Shown here: piece by piece, positions 36,216 through 45,306 of the stretch | How positions within the stretch are numbered: the stretch's first letter is position 1 | Layout: the number at the start of each line of letters is the position of its first letter | NCBI GenBank assembly: GCA_964509425.1 | Contig: CAZDWZ010000007.1 | Span: 62,001-126,000, forward strand | Origin: CAZDWZ01 sp964509425 | GTDB taxonomy: Bacteria; Bdellovibrionota_C; UBA2361; SZUA-149; CAZDWZ01 | Direction of reading: 5' to 3' | DNA length: 64,000 bases | Program-made: the position numbers and the translations under genes | The notes under the pieces: model-generated | The model's input: the letters and a program-made list of their open reading frames with translations, nothing else | Told to the model about the DNA's origin: nothing | The model's database searches: none

Positions 36216-38458
36216 TGAGAATAGATCAGTACAGATCCCGATACGGGATCGAGGTGAAAGTTGAAGAAGTTGAAATTCCGGACGCTGACGCGCTCGCATC
36301 GGTCTATTCAGCAATCGACCTCAGAAAAGGCGGAATTTTCTCAAGCGGTTTCGATTTTCCCGGTCGGCACTCCCGCTGGGACACGGGTTTCGTCGACCCG
36401 GCACTTGAATTCATTGCCCATGGAAAATCCTTCCTCCTTCGAGCCCTCAACATCTCCGGGCAGGCCCTTCTCGACGTGGTCGAAGGTCCGCTTCGGGAGC
36501 ACGACCATATTCTGAAAATAGAACGCGAAGACGTGCCCGGACATCTGTCACAGCTTACCGGCACCGTGCGTGAACGGGATGATTTTTTTACGGAGGAAGA
36601 GCGCTCGCGACAGCCTTCCGTGTTCTCCGTGCTTCGCCTCCTCATCTCGCTCTTTGAGCCTGAAAGCGGCGAGCTTCAGAAGGCCGCGAACTTCGGACTC
36701 TTTGGCGCCTTTGGCTACGATCTCGTGTTGCAGTTTGAGACGCTAAACGAAAAGCATCAACGCAATAACGAGAACAAAGACTGCCACCTCTATCTGCCGC
36801 TCGAGCTTTTCGTCGTCGACAGAAAGAGAGAGCTCGCTTGGAAGCTTAAATATTCTGTACAAACTCCAAACGGCTGGACCGGTGATCTCGAGGCCTCTTC
36901 CCCCGGCGCAGCTTCCCCAGCGGGCGCCATGGGAAACAAAGAGTATCCACTTCCACCTGGTCGTGGCTCTGCGGAGTTTGAATGCGATCACGGGCCAGGC
37001 GAGTTTTCTGAGAGCGTCCGAAAAGTCATCGATGGAACAAAGATCGGAGACTATTTCGAAGTCGTCCTCTCGCAAACATTCTCGACTCGATATGAGGGCA
37101 AGCCAACTGATCTTTTCCGTCGGCTCGCAAAGATCAATCCGAGTCCGTATATGTTTCTCCTCAATTTCGGGGACGAACAACTCGTTGGGGCATCCCCCGA
37201 GATCTATGTGCGTGTGACCGGGAAGAGGTACGAGACCTGTCCGATAGCGGGAACGGTACGCCGAGGCGCAACCGCGCTCGAAGATGCCGCACAAGTGCTC
37301 CAGCTCATCAGCTCTAAAAAAGATGAGTCCGAACTTACGATGTGCACGGATGTCGATCGAAACGACATGGCACGCGTCTGTGAACCGGGCTCGGTGAAAG
37401 TCATCGGCCGACGACAGCTCGAATTTTATTCGCACCTCATACACACGGTAGACCACCTCGACGGTCAGCTAAAATCCGGGCTCGATGCGCTTGATGCATT
37501 TCAGACGCACATGTGGGCCTGCACGGTAACGGGCGCACCGAAGCCGGCTGCGATGCAAGCGATTGAAGATCTTGAACGGTCTCCTCGCGGTTGGTATTCG
37601 GGTGCGATCGGGTATTTGTCTTTCTCCGGAAATCTAAACACTGGAATCACTCTGAGATCCGCTCAGTTAAAAAACGGTCGGGCAACGGTGAGAGCTGGAG
37701 CGACCCTGCTCTATGGTTCGGAGCCGGAGCTCGAAGAGCTTGAAACTCGAACGAAGGCGGCCGCATTTCTCGCAGCGTTATCCGGCTCCTCTCAGCCGGG
37801 CGCAGGAGCTCGTGATGGAGCGAAATCCGCCTCGATCTCCTTTCAACCGTTGAAGAAGAAGGTGCTCCTCGTCGACTACCAGGACAGCTTCGTCCACAAC
37901 CTGGCCTCGTATCTTCGAGAGCTGGGCTGCGAAGTGCTGACGCTTCGCGCTGGATTTCCGGAGGAAAAGCTCTCCACCATCGCTCCCGATCTCGTTTTGT
38001 TGTCTCCCGGCCCAGGGTCTCCTCGACAGTTCGGTGTTCCAGATTTTGTCGGCCGTCTCGTGGCGAAGAAGTTTCCGGTGTTCGGTGTTTGCTTAGGGCA
38101 CCAGGCGATCGGCGAGCACTTCGGAGCAACCCTTGGAGTGCTCCCGGTACCCTGCCACGGCAAACCTTCCTTGGTGTCACACTCCGGGGATCAAATGTTT
38201 GCCGGTGTGGAGGGACGCTTCGAGGTTGGCCGGTATCATAGCTTGTATCTTGTCCCGGGAACCGTCCCGTCACAACTGGAAGTAATCGCATCCACCGAAC
38301 CCACTGAGGAAACTCCAATCGCAGTTCCGATGGCCGTCCGGCATCGAGAGCTGCCGGTGGCGGGTGTGCAATTCCATCCTGAGTCTCTCATGACGTTGAA
38401 GGATCGCACGGGGCATAGAATATTAGAGAACGCGTTGCGGGTCCTGACGACCGCCTGA
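36215..38458 (+). CDS. trpE(G): Anthranilate synthase, fused TrpE-TrpG
   Basis: The start is the ATG at 36215, giving 747 residues. The N-terminus (YRSRYGIEVKVEEV; GGIFSSGFDFPGRHSRWDT; GFVDPALEF) matches the fused rhizobial-type TrpE(G). The chorismate-binding part runs to about residue 520, with YFEVVLSQTFSTRYEGKP, LVGASPEIYVRV, CPIAGTVRRGA, VDRNDMARVCEPGSVKV and ACTVTGAPKPAAM. After a short linker the glutamine amidotransferase follows: LLVDYQDSFVHNLASYL, LSPGPGSPRQFG, the nucleophile Cys626 in GVCLGHQAIGEHFG, and His721/Glu723 in VQFHPESLM. The enzyme converts chorismate and glutamine to anthranilate, the first step of tryptophan synthesis. No other trp genes are adjacent. A role in another anthranilate-derived product is possible. 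Confidence 0.93.
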   Translation: MRIDQYRSRYGIEVKVEEVEIPDADALASVYSAIDLRKGGIFSSGFDFPGRHSRWDTGFVDPALEFIAHGKSFLLRALNISGQALLDVVEGPLREHDHILKIEREDVPGHLSQLTGTVRERDDFFTEEERSRQPSVFSVLRLLISLFEPESGELQKAANFGLFGAFGYDLVLQFETLNEKHQRNNENKDCHLYLPLELFVVDRKRELAWKLKYSVQTPNGWTGDLEASSPGAASPAGAMGNKEYPLPPGRGSAEFECDHGPGEFSESVRKVIDGTKIGDYFEVVLSQTFSTRYEGKPTDLFRRLAKINPSPYMFLLNFGDEQLVGASPEIYVRVTGKRYETCPIAGTVRRGATALEDAAQVLQLISSKKDESELTMCTDVDRNDMARVCEPGSVKVIGRRQLEFYSHLIHTVDHLDGQLKSGLDALDAFQTHMWACTVTGAPKPAAMQAIEDLERSPRGWYSGAIGYLSFSGNLNTGITLRSAQLKNGRATVRAGATLLYGSEPELEELETRTKAAAFLAALSGSSQPGAGARDGAKSASISFQPLKKKVLLVDYQDSFVHNLASYLRELGCEVLTLRAGFPEEKLSTIAPDLVLLSPGPGSPRQFGVPDFVGRLVAKKFPVFGVCLGHQAIGEHFGATLGVLPVPCHGKPSLVSHSGDQMFAGVEGRFEVGRYHSLYLVPGTVPSQLEVIASTEPTEETPIAVPMAVRHRELPVAGVQFHPESLMTLKDRTGHRILENALRVLTTA

Positions 38459-38492
38459 AGCTTATTAGTCTGAATTACGAACACGGGATTCG

Positions 38493-39923
38493 ATGGCTCT
38501 TCCGATTTTCACTCTCTTCAACACACTCGGCCGGAAAACTGAAACATTGCAACCGCTAAACGGCAGTGAGGTACGTCTCTATTGCTGCGGCCCCACCGTG
38601 TACAACTTCCAGCACATCGGTAATCTCAGAACGTACATCTTCGAAGATATCCTCGTCAGGGCGCTGCGGCAGGCGGGATATGACGTCAAACACGTGATGA
38701 ACATCACCGATGTGGGTCACCTCGTCTCAGACGCCGATGAAGGCGAAGACAAGATGATGGTCGCGATGAAGCGGGAAGGTAAACGCTCCGAAGAGATCGC
38801 GGAGTATTATACCAAGGTCTTTTTCGATCATTGTGCATGGCTGAACATCAAGCGCCCTGACGTCGTTTGCAAGGCTACCGAACACATCACGCAGATGATC
38901 AATCTCATTCGCCGACTGGAAGAACAGGGAGCCGCCTATCAAGCGGGCGGAAACGTGTATTTCGATGTGTCGAAGTCCGGGGATTACGGAAAACTTGCCC
39001 AGCTCGACCTCGAATCACTCCGCTCCGGTGCCCGCATTGAGGTCGACTCCAACAAACGGAATCCTCTCGATTTTGCACTTTGGTTCACAAAATCAAAGTT
39101 CGAGAATCAAGAGCTCCAATGGGAATCTCCGTGGGGACGCGGATACCCGGGTTGGCATATCGAGTGCAGCGCAATGTCGATCGAATATCTAGGCGAAAGC
39201 TTCGACATCCATTGCGGCGGAATTGATCACATCCCGGTTCATCACACGAACGAGATCGCACAGAGCGAGACGGCAACCGGAAAGCCATTCTCTAAAATCT
39301 GGATGCACGCCGGATTCCTTGTCGTCAGTGGCGACAAGATGTCAAAATCGTCCGGCGAGTTTCTCACGCTGGATCTGGTGAAGGAGAAGGGTTTTCAACC
39401 CATCGCCTATCGTCTCATGTGTCTCGGCGCAAATTATGGTGGTGAGCTTTCCTGGAGCTGGCAAGCGCTCGAGTCCGCTGCTCAAACGTTAAAGCGGATG
39501 GAGCAACAAGTTACGACACTAAGACGTGAAGCGGGAGAACGATATGTGGCCGCATCGGGTCAAAAACAGTTGAGTCCTGCCGCCGAAGAGCTTCGGGCTG
39601 AGTTCAACTCGCACGTCTATAATAACTTAGGGATGCCGAGAGCACTCGCCGTTGTTCATTCGGCATTGAAGGACAATACTCTCGCCGCGGAGGAAAAGCT
39701 CTCGCTTATTGAATCGTTTGATGAGATTCTAGGGTTGGGAATCAAAGACTGGAAAGCAGAAGCTGAGGATTTCCCGGCGGATGCACTCGCTCTTTTAAAA
39801 GATCGTGATGCGGCGAGAGCCGCCCGTAACTGGGCACGTTCCGATGAATTGCGTGACGAGCTCGCCCATCTCGGATTCCTGGTTGAAGATACGAAGAGCG
39901 GCGGCCGTCTGAAAAAGAAGTAA
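38493..39923 (+). CDS. cysS: Cysteinyl-tRNA synthetase
   Basis: The product is 476 residues, normal for class I CysRS, with a GGGA ribosome binding site before the ATG. It attaches cysteine to tRNA-Cys. Landmarks are LYCCGPTVYNFQHIGNLRTY with a HIGH-type HIGN at residue 41, the zinc ligands (Cys in YCCGPTVYN, WHIECSAMS and the His/Glu of PVHHTNEIAQ) and HCGGIDH. KMSKS is at 282-286. The C-terminal anticodon-binding helices include ARAARNWARSDELRDEL. It lies 34 bases after trpE(G) on the same strand and could be co-transcribed. Confidence 0.97.
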   Translation: MALPIFTLFNTLGRKTETLQPLNGSEVRLYCCGPTVYNFQHIGNLRTYIFEDILVRALRQAGYDVKHVMNITDVGHLVSDADEGEDKMMVAMKREGKRSEEIAEYYTKVFFDHCAWLNIKRPDVVCKATEHITQMINLIRRLEEQGAAYQAGGNVYFDVSKSGDYGKLAQLDLESLRSGARIEVDSNKRNPLDFALWFTKSKFENQELQWESPWGRGYPGWHIECSAMSIEYLGESFDIHCGGIDHIPVHHTNEIAQSETATGKPFSKIWMHAGFLVVSGDKMSKSSGEFLTLDLVKEKGFQPIAYRLMCLGANYGGELSWSWQALESAAQTLKRMEQQVTTLRREAGERYVAASGQKQLSPAAEELRAEFNSHVYNNLGMPRALAVVHSALKDNTLAAEEKLSLIESFDEILGLGIKDWKAEAEDFPADALALLKDRDAARAARNWARSDELRDELAHLGFLVEDTKSGGRLKKK

Positions 39924-40099
39924 ATTTTGGACGATACGTTCGTAGGACGTAATCAAGCAATCGAAGTACTGAAATACCGAGAGTTATAATTTTTAAGCTC
40001 GCCGAGACCTTGAGCACCGTAGTCGAGGTTACTGTGAGCATAGGTTGCCGTGAGTGTAGGTACGGTGAATGAGGTTGCTAAGAATCGCGGGAGGCATAC

Positions 40100-41077
40100 A
40101 TGCCAGCCTTAGAGCCTGGTGCGATAGTTACAGTTTTCGGAGGGGCGGGGTATATCGGTTGGCACGTTTGCCGGCTTCTCCTTGCCGAGGGCTTTCAGGT
40201 CCGACTCTTCGATAACTTTCTTTTTGGAAGCGACGGTATCGCTGAGCTGCCTTCGCATAATCTTCGCGTAATCGAAGCCGATATTTGCGACATCGCCGCC
40301 GTTTCCGCGGCGTGCAACGGTGCGGATGCGGTGATCGTGCTCTCCGCGATCGCCGGCCACCGATTTCAAGATGTCCGCTCGGTGAGCATACGAAACATAA
40401 ACTACCTTGCCTCTTCTGTCGTTCTCGACGCAGCAGTCGAGCACGGCGTCTCCCGATTTATCTTCGCCTCTACAAACAGCGTGTATGGAACTCAAAGCGG
40501 CGTCATGTACGAGACGACGATTCCGGAACCGGTGAGCCTGTACGCACGTCTCAAGTTGAGAATGGAAGAAAAAGTGATTGGCGCCCGTTCCAGAGAATTT
40601 CATCCAACGGCTCTTCGAATTGCGACCTGTCACGGCTTTTCACCGAGAATGCGTTTTGACATCGTCGCCAACCGGCTCATTCGCGACGCAACCATCCGAA
40701 GAGCAATCGCCATCAACTCAGGCGAGCAGTGGAGAGCTTTTATCCATGTCGAGGACTGCGCACGCTCCTTTGTGAGCTGCCTCAAGGCGCATTTGAATCT
40801 TATCAGCGGGCAAGTGTTCAACGTGGGTGTTAAGGACCAGAATATCCAGCTTCACCAGCTCGCGAACATAATCAAGAGCGTTGTTCCCGAGGTTGAGGTT
40901 TCAGTGCTCCCCGGTGAGCCCGACCTGCCGGACTTCCATTTGAACTACAGCCGGATTGAAAAGATTCTCGACTTCCAGCCGAAGTGGACTCTGGAAGCGA
41001 GCCTGGTGCAGGTGAGAGACAAAATTCGCGATGGCTATTTTGCCGATCCTTACGCCATGCGCTTTACCAACACCTGA
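40100..41077 (+). CDS. NAD-dependent epimerase/dehydratase (extended SDR)
   Basis: The product is 325 residues. The N-terminal nucleotide-binding loop VTVFGGAGYIGWHVCRLL carries the GxxGxxG fingerprint. NAD-type landmarks follow: LRVIEADICDIAAV, VLSAIAGH, RFIFASTNSVYG and the active-site YARLK (SLYARLKLRMEEKV, about residues 146-150). Later LRIATCHGFSPRMRFDIV and GEQWRAFIHVEDCARSF match nucleotide-sugar epimerases or dehydratases. The exact sugar nucleotide is unknown. Its stop is 16 bases from the converging AGE-family gene. Both are sugar-modifying types, but they do not form one operon. Confidence 0.9.
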   Translation: MPALEPGAIVTVFGGAGYIGWHVCRLLLAEGFQVRLFDNFLFGSDGIAELPSHNLRVIEADICDIAAVSAACNGADAVIVLSAIAGHRFQDVRSVSIRNINYLASSVVLDAAVEHGVSRFIFASTNSVYGTQSGVMYETTIPEPVSLYARLKLRMEEKVIGARSREFHPTALRIATCHGFSPRMRFDIVANRLIRDATIRRAIAINSGEQWRAFIHVEDCARSFVSCLKAHLNLISGQVFNVGVKDQNIQLHQLANIIKSVVPEVEVSVLPGEPDLPDFHLNYSRIEKILDFQPKWTLEASLVQVRDKIRDGYFADPYAMRFTNT

Positions 41078-41093
41078 CGGAAAGTTCCTCAGG

Positions 41094-42203
41094 TCACTTT
41101 GTCTCCGGCTTAGCGAGCGCTTCGCGGCAGGTGATGAGGTGATACATCGTGGTCACCGGTATCTCGTCGGTGAGAGGAGTGAAGTCCCGATTGAGATGTT
41201 CCCACCACAGCCGCTCGCGGTGAAGGTAACGCTCCAGCATCAACCGGGTGAATGTCCCAAACTTTTCCCCGCCGACTCCTGAATACGCCGAATGCGTACG
41301 AATTGCTTCGGCAAGCGGCCAAATACGCTTCGTGTTCTTCAACGGCGTGCCTGAAAAGCTGACTTGATCGAAAACCCCGCCCATCTCGGTATCGATCCCC
41401 GCAGAATCAACCCAGAACAAAAGGGTCTCTCCGAGGGCTTTCGCATCCTGATCGCGAAAGAGTTCCGAGTATTGAAGGAGCAGCCACGCCCATTCGTAGA
41501 CGTGCCCCGGTTCCACGACAGCCGATTCCAGCGAATCGTCTTCGCCTTTCCGAAGTTCGAGAACGCGTCCTTCGACGAGAAAAAATCGCTTCGCGAGCTG
41601 ATAGATTCGTGTCGCGCGTTCGCGAAACCGATCATCGCGAGTCACCCGAATCAGTTCGAGGTAGGCTTCGAAGAAATGCATGTGATGATTCTGGCTGATT
41701 CCGGATCCGGTGCTCTCGCCAGATTCAGAGATCCGTTCGCGGTAAAATTCACCGTTCCAGAAAACGGCTTCACATCGCGCGTCGATTTGGAAGATACGTC
41801 TAAAAAGTGTCGGATCCCCGGTGACCTCAACATGTTTTGCAAATGCAAACAGCACGAACGCGTGCCCGTACGCGTCGAGTGAGCGATTGAGATGACTCTT
41901 CTCCCAATCCAACTGATAGATGAACAGAGACTGCTCAAAAGACCAATGAAGATCCAAATATCGAAGCGCCACTCGAGATCGTTTCAGGAACTCGCCTCGC
42001 GTCCGCGCGAGCTCACTAAAGACGTACAGCACCCTCGCCGAGGCATGCAGTCGCCGATAAGGCACCGGCACGGGAGACCCCTCACCGCTTACTCTCTCGA
42101 AATATCCCCCTCGTCCGTCCGGGAAAGCTCGGCACCACTCCTCCGCTATGCGGTCAATTGCCGCGATTAGCCGGAGCCGAAGCTCCTCGTTTTCACCACT
42201 CAT
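41094..42203 (-). CDS. N-acylglucosamine 2-epimerase family protein
   Basis: The ATG at 42203 follows GAGGGACGAGGAAT and gives 369 residues. An upstream in-frame start at 42236 lacks a site. AGE-family landmarks on the alpha-barrel are RLHASARVLYVFSELAR, LDAYGHAFVLFAFAKH, QNHHMHFFEAYLEL, EPGHVYEWAWLLLQY and TKRIWPLAEAIRTH. These include the His and Arg/Glu residues used for deprotonation at C2 in N-acetylglucosamine and cellobiose/mannose epimerases. The substrate could be a free hexose, GlcNAc or a disaccharide. No signal peptide, so cytoplasmic. A copy of the dispersed palindromic element lies directly upstream. Confidence 0.9.
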   Translation of the reverse strand: MSGENEELRLRLIAAIDRIAEEWCRAFPDGRGGYFERVSGEGSPVPVPYRRLHASARVLYVFSELARTRGEFLKRSRVALRYLDLHWSFEQSLFIYQLDWEKSHLNRSLDAYGHAFVLFAFAKHVEVTGDPTLFRRIFQIDARCEAVFWNGEFYRERISESGESTGSGISQNHHMHFFEAYLELIRVTRDDRFRERATRIYQLAKRFFLVEGRVLELRKGEDDSLESAVVEPGHVYEWAWLLLQYSELFRDQDAKALGETLLFWVDSAGIDTEMGGVFDQVSFSGTPLKNTKRIWPLAEAIRTHSAYSGVGGEKFGTFTRLMLERYLHRERLWWEHLNRDFTPLTDEIPVTTMYHLITCREALAKPETK

Positions 42204-42249
42204 ATTCCTCGTCCCTCGCTCCCGGACCGAAATCATTCAACGTGAAACC

Positions 42250-42384
42250 TGCTCCGTTCAGCAGATAATCGATCAATTCGCGCTTCGCACGGCTTTCCCC
42301 GGCTGAACGGAGCAATAGGCTTTGCTGGCTCGGCTTCACCTCGCGTGCCGCACGAAATAAACCATCATCGGTGGTTTATTTCAC
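42250..42384 (-). repeat. Dispersed palindromic element, copy between AGE and mltB genes
   Basis: Read on the minus strand, the first hairpin has arms AAATAAACCACC and GATGGTTTATTT, followed by CGTGCGGCACGCGAGG and GCCGAGCCAGCAAAGCC. The second hairpin has 13-bp perfect arms, TGCTCCGTTCAGC (42250-42262) and GCTGAACGGAGCA (42302-42314). It matches the 149-bp unit at 32491-32788 in order and core. It sits between divergent genes. Confidence 0.85.
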
Positions 42385-42473
42385 GAATTCCCATCTTGCG
42401 AATCCTCCCAATCGAGCAGACAATCTAAAGCCTGATTCCAAGATAAATTTTGACGATAGAGGCGTTGCGGCTA

Positions 42474-43484
42474 GTGCGTCGATTCAGCTCCTTCTCAGGA
42501 AAAGTAAAGCTTCTTTTCATCTCGGCACTCGTCTCAAGCATCGCTTTGCCCGGACATGCGGCGAAGGCCGAAGAGGACGGTCCTGAGATCATTGTGGCGT
42601 CAAATCGCACGGAAACCAAGGCGCCCCCCCTCTCCCTAAACGGTTGGAATTACCTCGCCGCGCTCCTCATCGAGAACAATGTTCCGGAGCGGAGAGCTTA
42701 CGAAATCCTTTCCGACCCACGAATGCCGATTCGCGAGGCGGTGTATTTCAAAGTTTTCCCGAAGGAATCAAAGGCGCTCTACCGAAAACATAATACTGCG
42801 AGAAACCGCAAGCTGGCTCGGGAGTATTATGCTACCCAAAAGGCATGGCTCGATCGCGCCGAAAGCCGGTACGGCATCCCGAGCTCAGTCATCCTTGCAC
42901 TCCTTCAAGTCGAGACATCGTGCGGCAGGCATGTCGGTCGGGATCGGGTATTCCCCCGCCTCGCTCGATTGGCGGCGATTGCAGAACCCGGAAATATCGC
43001 ATCGAATATCGAAGAGCAGCAGAATCTCGGTAATGAATCAAATCCCGCGCTGGTCGCCGAAAGGGCCCGGCATCTCGAGGCGACTTTTCTGCCTCATCTT
43101 ATCGCCGGTATTCGACTTTCGGACGATCTTGGGATTCACCCGTTGGATCTGCGGGGTTCTTCAGGCGGGGCTATTGGAATCCCCCAATTTCTGCCGGGAA
43201 ACGTCTACACCTATGGTGCCGATGCTGACGGAGACGGCAGGATCGATCTCTTCAGTCCTCCGGACGCGATTTATTCGACCGCCCGCTTTCTCTCGGAGTC
43301 CGGTTGGAAAGGAAAGATGTCATTATCCAAGCAGAAATCTGTGCTTCTCAAATACAACCGCTCAACCGCCTACGCTGATACCATTCTCTCCATGGCGGGA
43401 CAGCTGCGAAAGGAGATCTTCGGCACACATTCTAAATCGCGGTCAGGGAAACCCCGGAACGAACACTCGCGAAAGCGGCGCTAG
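42474..43484 (+). CDS. Lytic murein transglycosylase, MltB/GH103 type
   Basis: The GTG at 42474 gives 336 residues and a good signal peptide (KVKLLFISALVSSIALPG, cleavage near AKA). TTG codons at 42450 and 42465 are alternative starts. The enzyme cuts peptidoglycan between MurNAc and GlcNAc with formation of anhydro-MurNAc. The catalytic Glu is expected at about residue 147 in LLQVETSCGRHVGRDRVF. The second motif, GAIGIPQFLPGNVYTYG, is followed by a DADGDGRIDLF calcium-site-like segment and DAIYSTARFLSESGWK. A basic tail (RSGKPRNEHSRKRR) ends it. No lipobox Cys was seen, so it is likely a soluble periplasmic protein. Its presence supports a Gram-negative envelope. Confidence 0.92.
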   Translation: MRRFSSFSGKVKLLFISALVSSIALPGHAAKAEEDGPEIIVASNRTETKAPPLSLNGWNYLAALLIENNVPERRAYEILSDPRMPIREAVYFKVFPKESKALYRKHNTARNRKLAREYYATQKAWLDRAESRYGIPSSVILALLQVETSCGRHVGRDRVFPRLARLAAIAEPGNIASNIEEQQNLGNESNPALVAERARHLEATFLPHLIAGIRLSDDLGIHPLDLRGSSGGAIGIPQFLPGNVYTYGADADGDGRIDLFSPPDAIYSTARFLSESGWKGKMSLSKQKSVLLKYNRSTAYADTILSMAGQLRKEIFGTHSKSRSGKPRNEHSRKRR

Positions 43485-43526
43485 TGTTGCGGCCGATTAG
43501 TTCGCGGTATTGTCTGTGAACGAATT

Positions 43527-43574
43527 GCAGCACGCTCGGCGCGACCGAGCCAGTATTATCTAGTGCTCCGGCAC
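43527..43574 (+). repeat. Degenerate core of the dispersed palindromic element
   Basis: The sequence reads GCAGCACGCTCGGCG, then ACCGAGCCAGTATTATCT and AGTGCTCCGGCA. It follows the order GCGGCACGC / GCCGAGCCAG / GCTCCG of the other copies with several changes and without the first long stem. Confidence 0.5.
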
Positions 43575-43617
43575 CACAAAGGGGAATCCTGCTTCAGTCC
43601 ATTTTATCGTGAACTAG

Positions 43618-43690
43618 ACGGTCGGAGCACGAGTGAGCTCCGTAAAACCGTCACCCGAATTGCGACGCAGCCAATAGATATCATTGGCTG
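43618..43690 (+). promoter_or_regulatory. Two hairpins in the glnA leader
   Basis: Hairpin 1 is ACGGT-CGGAGC paired with GCTCCG-ACCGT (43618-43651), with a bulge. Hairpin 2 is CAGCCAAT/ATTGGCTG (43668-43675 and 43683-43690). Both lie 125-200 bases before the ATG. Whether they are transcribed is not known. Confidence 0.35.
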
Positions 43691-43814
43691 AAGGAATTGT
43701 TGCCATCCTCTAAATCCAGACCTCCCCTGTTCAAAATCGACTCAGTTCGCTAGAACATCGGCGGCTCAGACCGCAGGGGGCCGGATTATAAACACGAGGG
43801 ATTTTTGGGGAACC

Positions 43815-45254
43815 ATGACGATCCAAATTAAGAATTTCTTGGAGATGTCCTACGACGAGCTTGAAGATCATAATCTGCAAGCAAAGGCAAAAGTCGCAAA
43901 TCACACCGCAGAAGATAAGCTTCAAGAAGAATACCTGAAGTATCTAAGCGATGAGCGGCAACTAAAGGCCGTCACGGTTTGCTTCAGCGATCTCGAAGGC
44001 CGTTTTCACATGTTGGACTACGACAAGAAGTTCCTCGTGAAATCGCACGACAATCTCACGTTCGACGGCTCTTCGATCCGCGGCTTCAGCCAAGTGCGGG
44101 AATCGGATCTCCGACTTGAAGTAGACTGGGGTTCATTCCGATGGCTGCCGACAGACGTTTTCGGCCCTGGCAAAGTCATCGCGTTCGCCGGCATCAAAGA
44201 CAAAGACGGCAGCTTCTACAAATCCGACATGCGCGGATTGCTTCGCAACATGACGAAGCAGATGTGGACGAAAGACAAAACTGTTCCGTTTGCAGCCGTT
44301 GAAATCGAAGGCTTTCTTTTCGAGGGAGAAAATGCCGAACAGGAATACACTTCCTGGGAAGGTTTCAAGTTCGTCTCCAGCGGTGGCTACTACAACGCAC
44401 TTCCAAAGGATCCTCTCAAGCTCTTTATCGACCGTTTCGCGGAAGCACAACGCGCGATGGGCTTTGAGAACGAAAAGGATCACCCCGAAGTTGCCCCTTC
44501 ACAGTTCGAATTGAACTACTCGTATTGCGATGCGCTCCTTGCAGCTGACCAAATTCAGCTCTACAAGCTGCTCGCGCGTCAGATTGCAAACGACATGGGA
44601 ATGACAGCCTCGTTCCTCCCCAAGCCGATTGCCAACATCAACGGGAGCGGAATGCACGCCAATATCTCTCTCGCCAAAGAAGGGAAAAACCTCTTCTTCG
44701 ATGCGAAGGGACAGGACAGCCTATCGGCAATGGGATGGGATTTCATTGACCGCTTGCTGAACAACGCTAAGGATATATGCCTCGTGCTGAACTCAAGCGT
44801 GAACGCCTATCGGCGGTTGGATCCGCACTTCGAAGCTCCGAATCAAATCAAGTCTTCGGCAGTCGATCGGACTTCGATGGTGAGAATACCGCTCGGAAAC
44901 GAAAAGTCAGCGCGAGTTGAAGTAAGAACGGTGGCTCCGGATGCAAATCCTTACATGGCACTCTACACTATCTTCAACACCGGTCTAAACGGCCCGATCA
45001 AGAAGAAGTTCTCGACCGAAGAACGGAAAAGCCAAGCAGAGTTCCTCCCAGACAACATCTACCTTGCTCTCGAGCACTTCTCCGGAAGCAGCTACATCAA
45101 GGAAATGCTGGGAGAGACCAATCAAGAGAAGTTCGCAGAGCTAAAAATGGCGTCCGCAGAGCGCTGCCCAAAGGCCCTGGGGACCATCGTCAAGACGGAA
45201 GAAATCCTCTTCCATCATGAGGTGACGAACCAGTATATCTGGAAGCGGTTCTAG
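43815..45254 (+). CDS. glnA: Glutamine synthetase, type I
   Basis: The product is 479 residues. The ATG follows GGGGAACC. It makes glutamine from glutamate, ammonia and ATP. The N-terminal beta-grasp includes VTVCFSDLEGRFHMLDYDKK and FDGSSIRGF. Catalytic landmarks are VEIEGFLFEGENAEQEYT, HPEVAPSQFELNYSYCDAL, the NGSGMHANIS loop, NAYRRLDPHFEAPNQIKSS and NEKSARVEVRTVAPDANPYM. I could not find the usual adenylylation tyrosine motif near the C-terminus, so control by adenylylation is doubtful. It has its own leader and a strong terminator, so it is a single-gene unit. Confidence 0.95.
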   Translation: MTIQIKNFLEMSYDELEDHNLQAKAKVANHTAEDKLQEEYLKYLSDERQLKAVTVCFSDLEGRFHMLDYDKKFLVKSHDNLTFDGSSIRGFSQVRESDLRLEVDWGSFRWLPTDVFGPGKVIAFAGIKDKDGSFYKSDMRGLLRNMTKQMWTKDKTVPFAAVEIEGFLFEGENAEQEYTSWEGFKFVSSGGYYNALPKDPLKLFIDRFAEAQRAMGFENEKDHPEVAPSQFELNYSYCDALLAADQIQLYKLLARQIANDMGMTASFLPKPIANINGSGMHANISLAKEGKNLFFDAKGQDSLSAMGWDFIDRLLNNAKDICLVLNSSVNAYRRLDPHFEAPNQIKSSAVDRTSMVRIPLGNEKSARVEVRTVAPDANPYMALYTIFNTGLNGPIKKKFSTEERKSQAEFLPDNIYLALEHFSGSSYIKEMLGETNQEKFAELKMASAERCPKALGTIVKTEEILFHHEVTNQYIWKRF

Positions 45255-45306
45255 TTCCGTGCGTGTTAATAGTCGGCCGCTCCCTCGGGGGCGGCGCGGC
45301 ATGCGC

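Larger units (their letters stand above)
43485..43814. other. glnA upstream region
   Basis: This 330-base spacer holds no gene. It contains a short degenerate copy of the dispersed repeat core (43527-43574) and two hairpins, CGGAGC/GCTCCG flanked by ACGGT/ACCGT (43618-43651) and CAGCCAAT/ATTGGCTG (43668-43690). These could form a leader RNA of the glutamine synthetase transcript. I do not recognise a known glutamine riboswitch. Confidence 0.5.

Noticed and set aside
43618..43690. Known glutamine riboswitch before glnA
   Set aside because: Two simple hairpins are present, but I could not match the conserved core of the glnA RNA motif.
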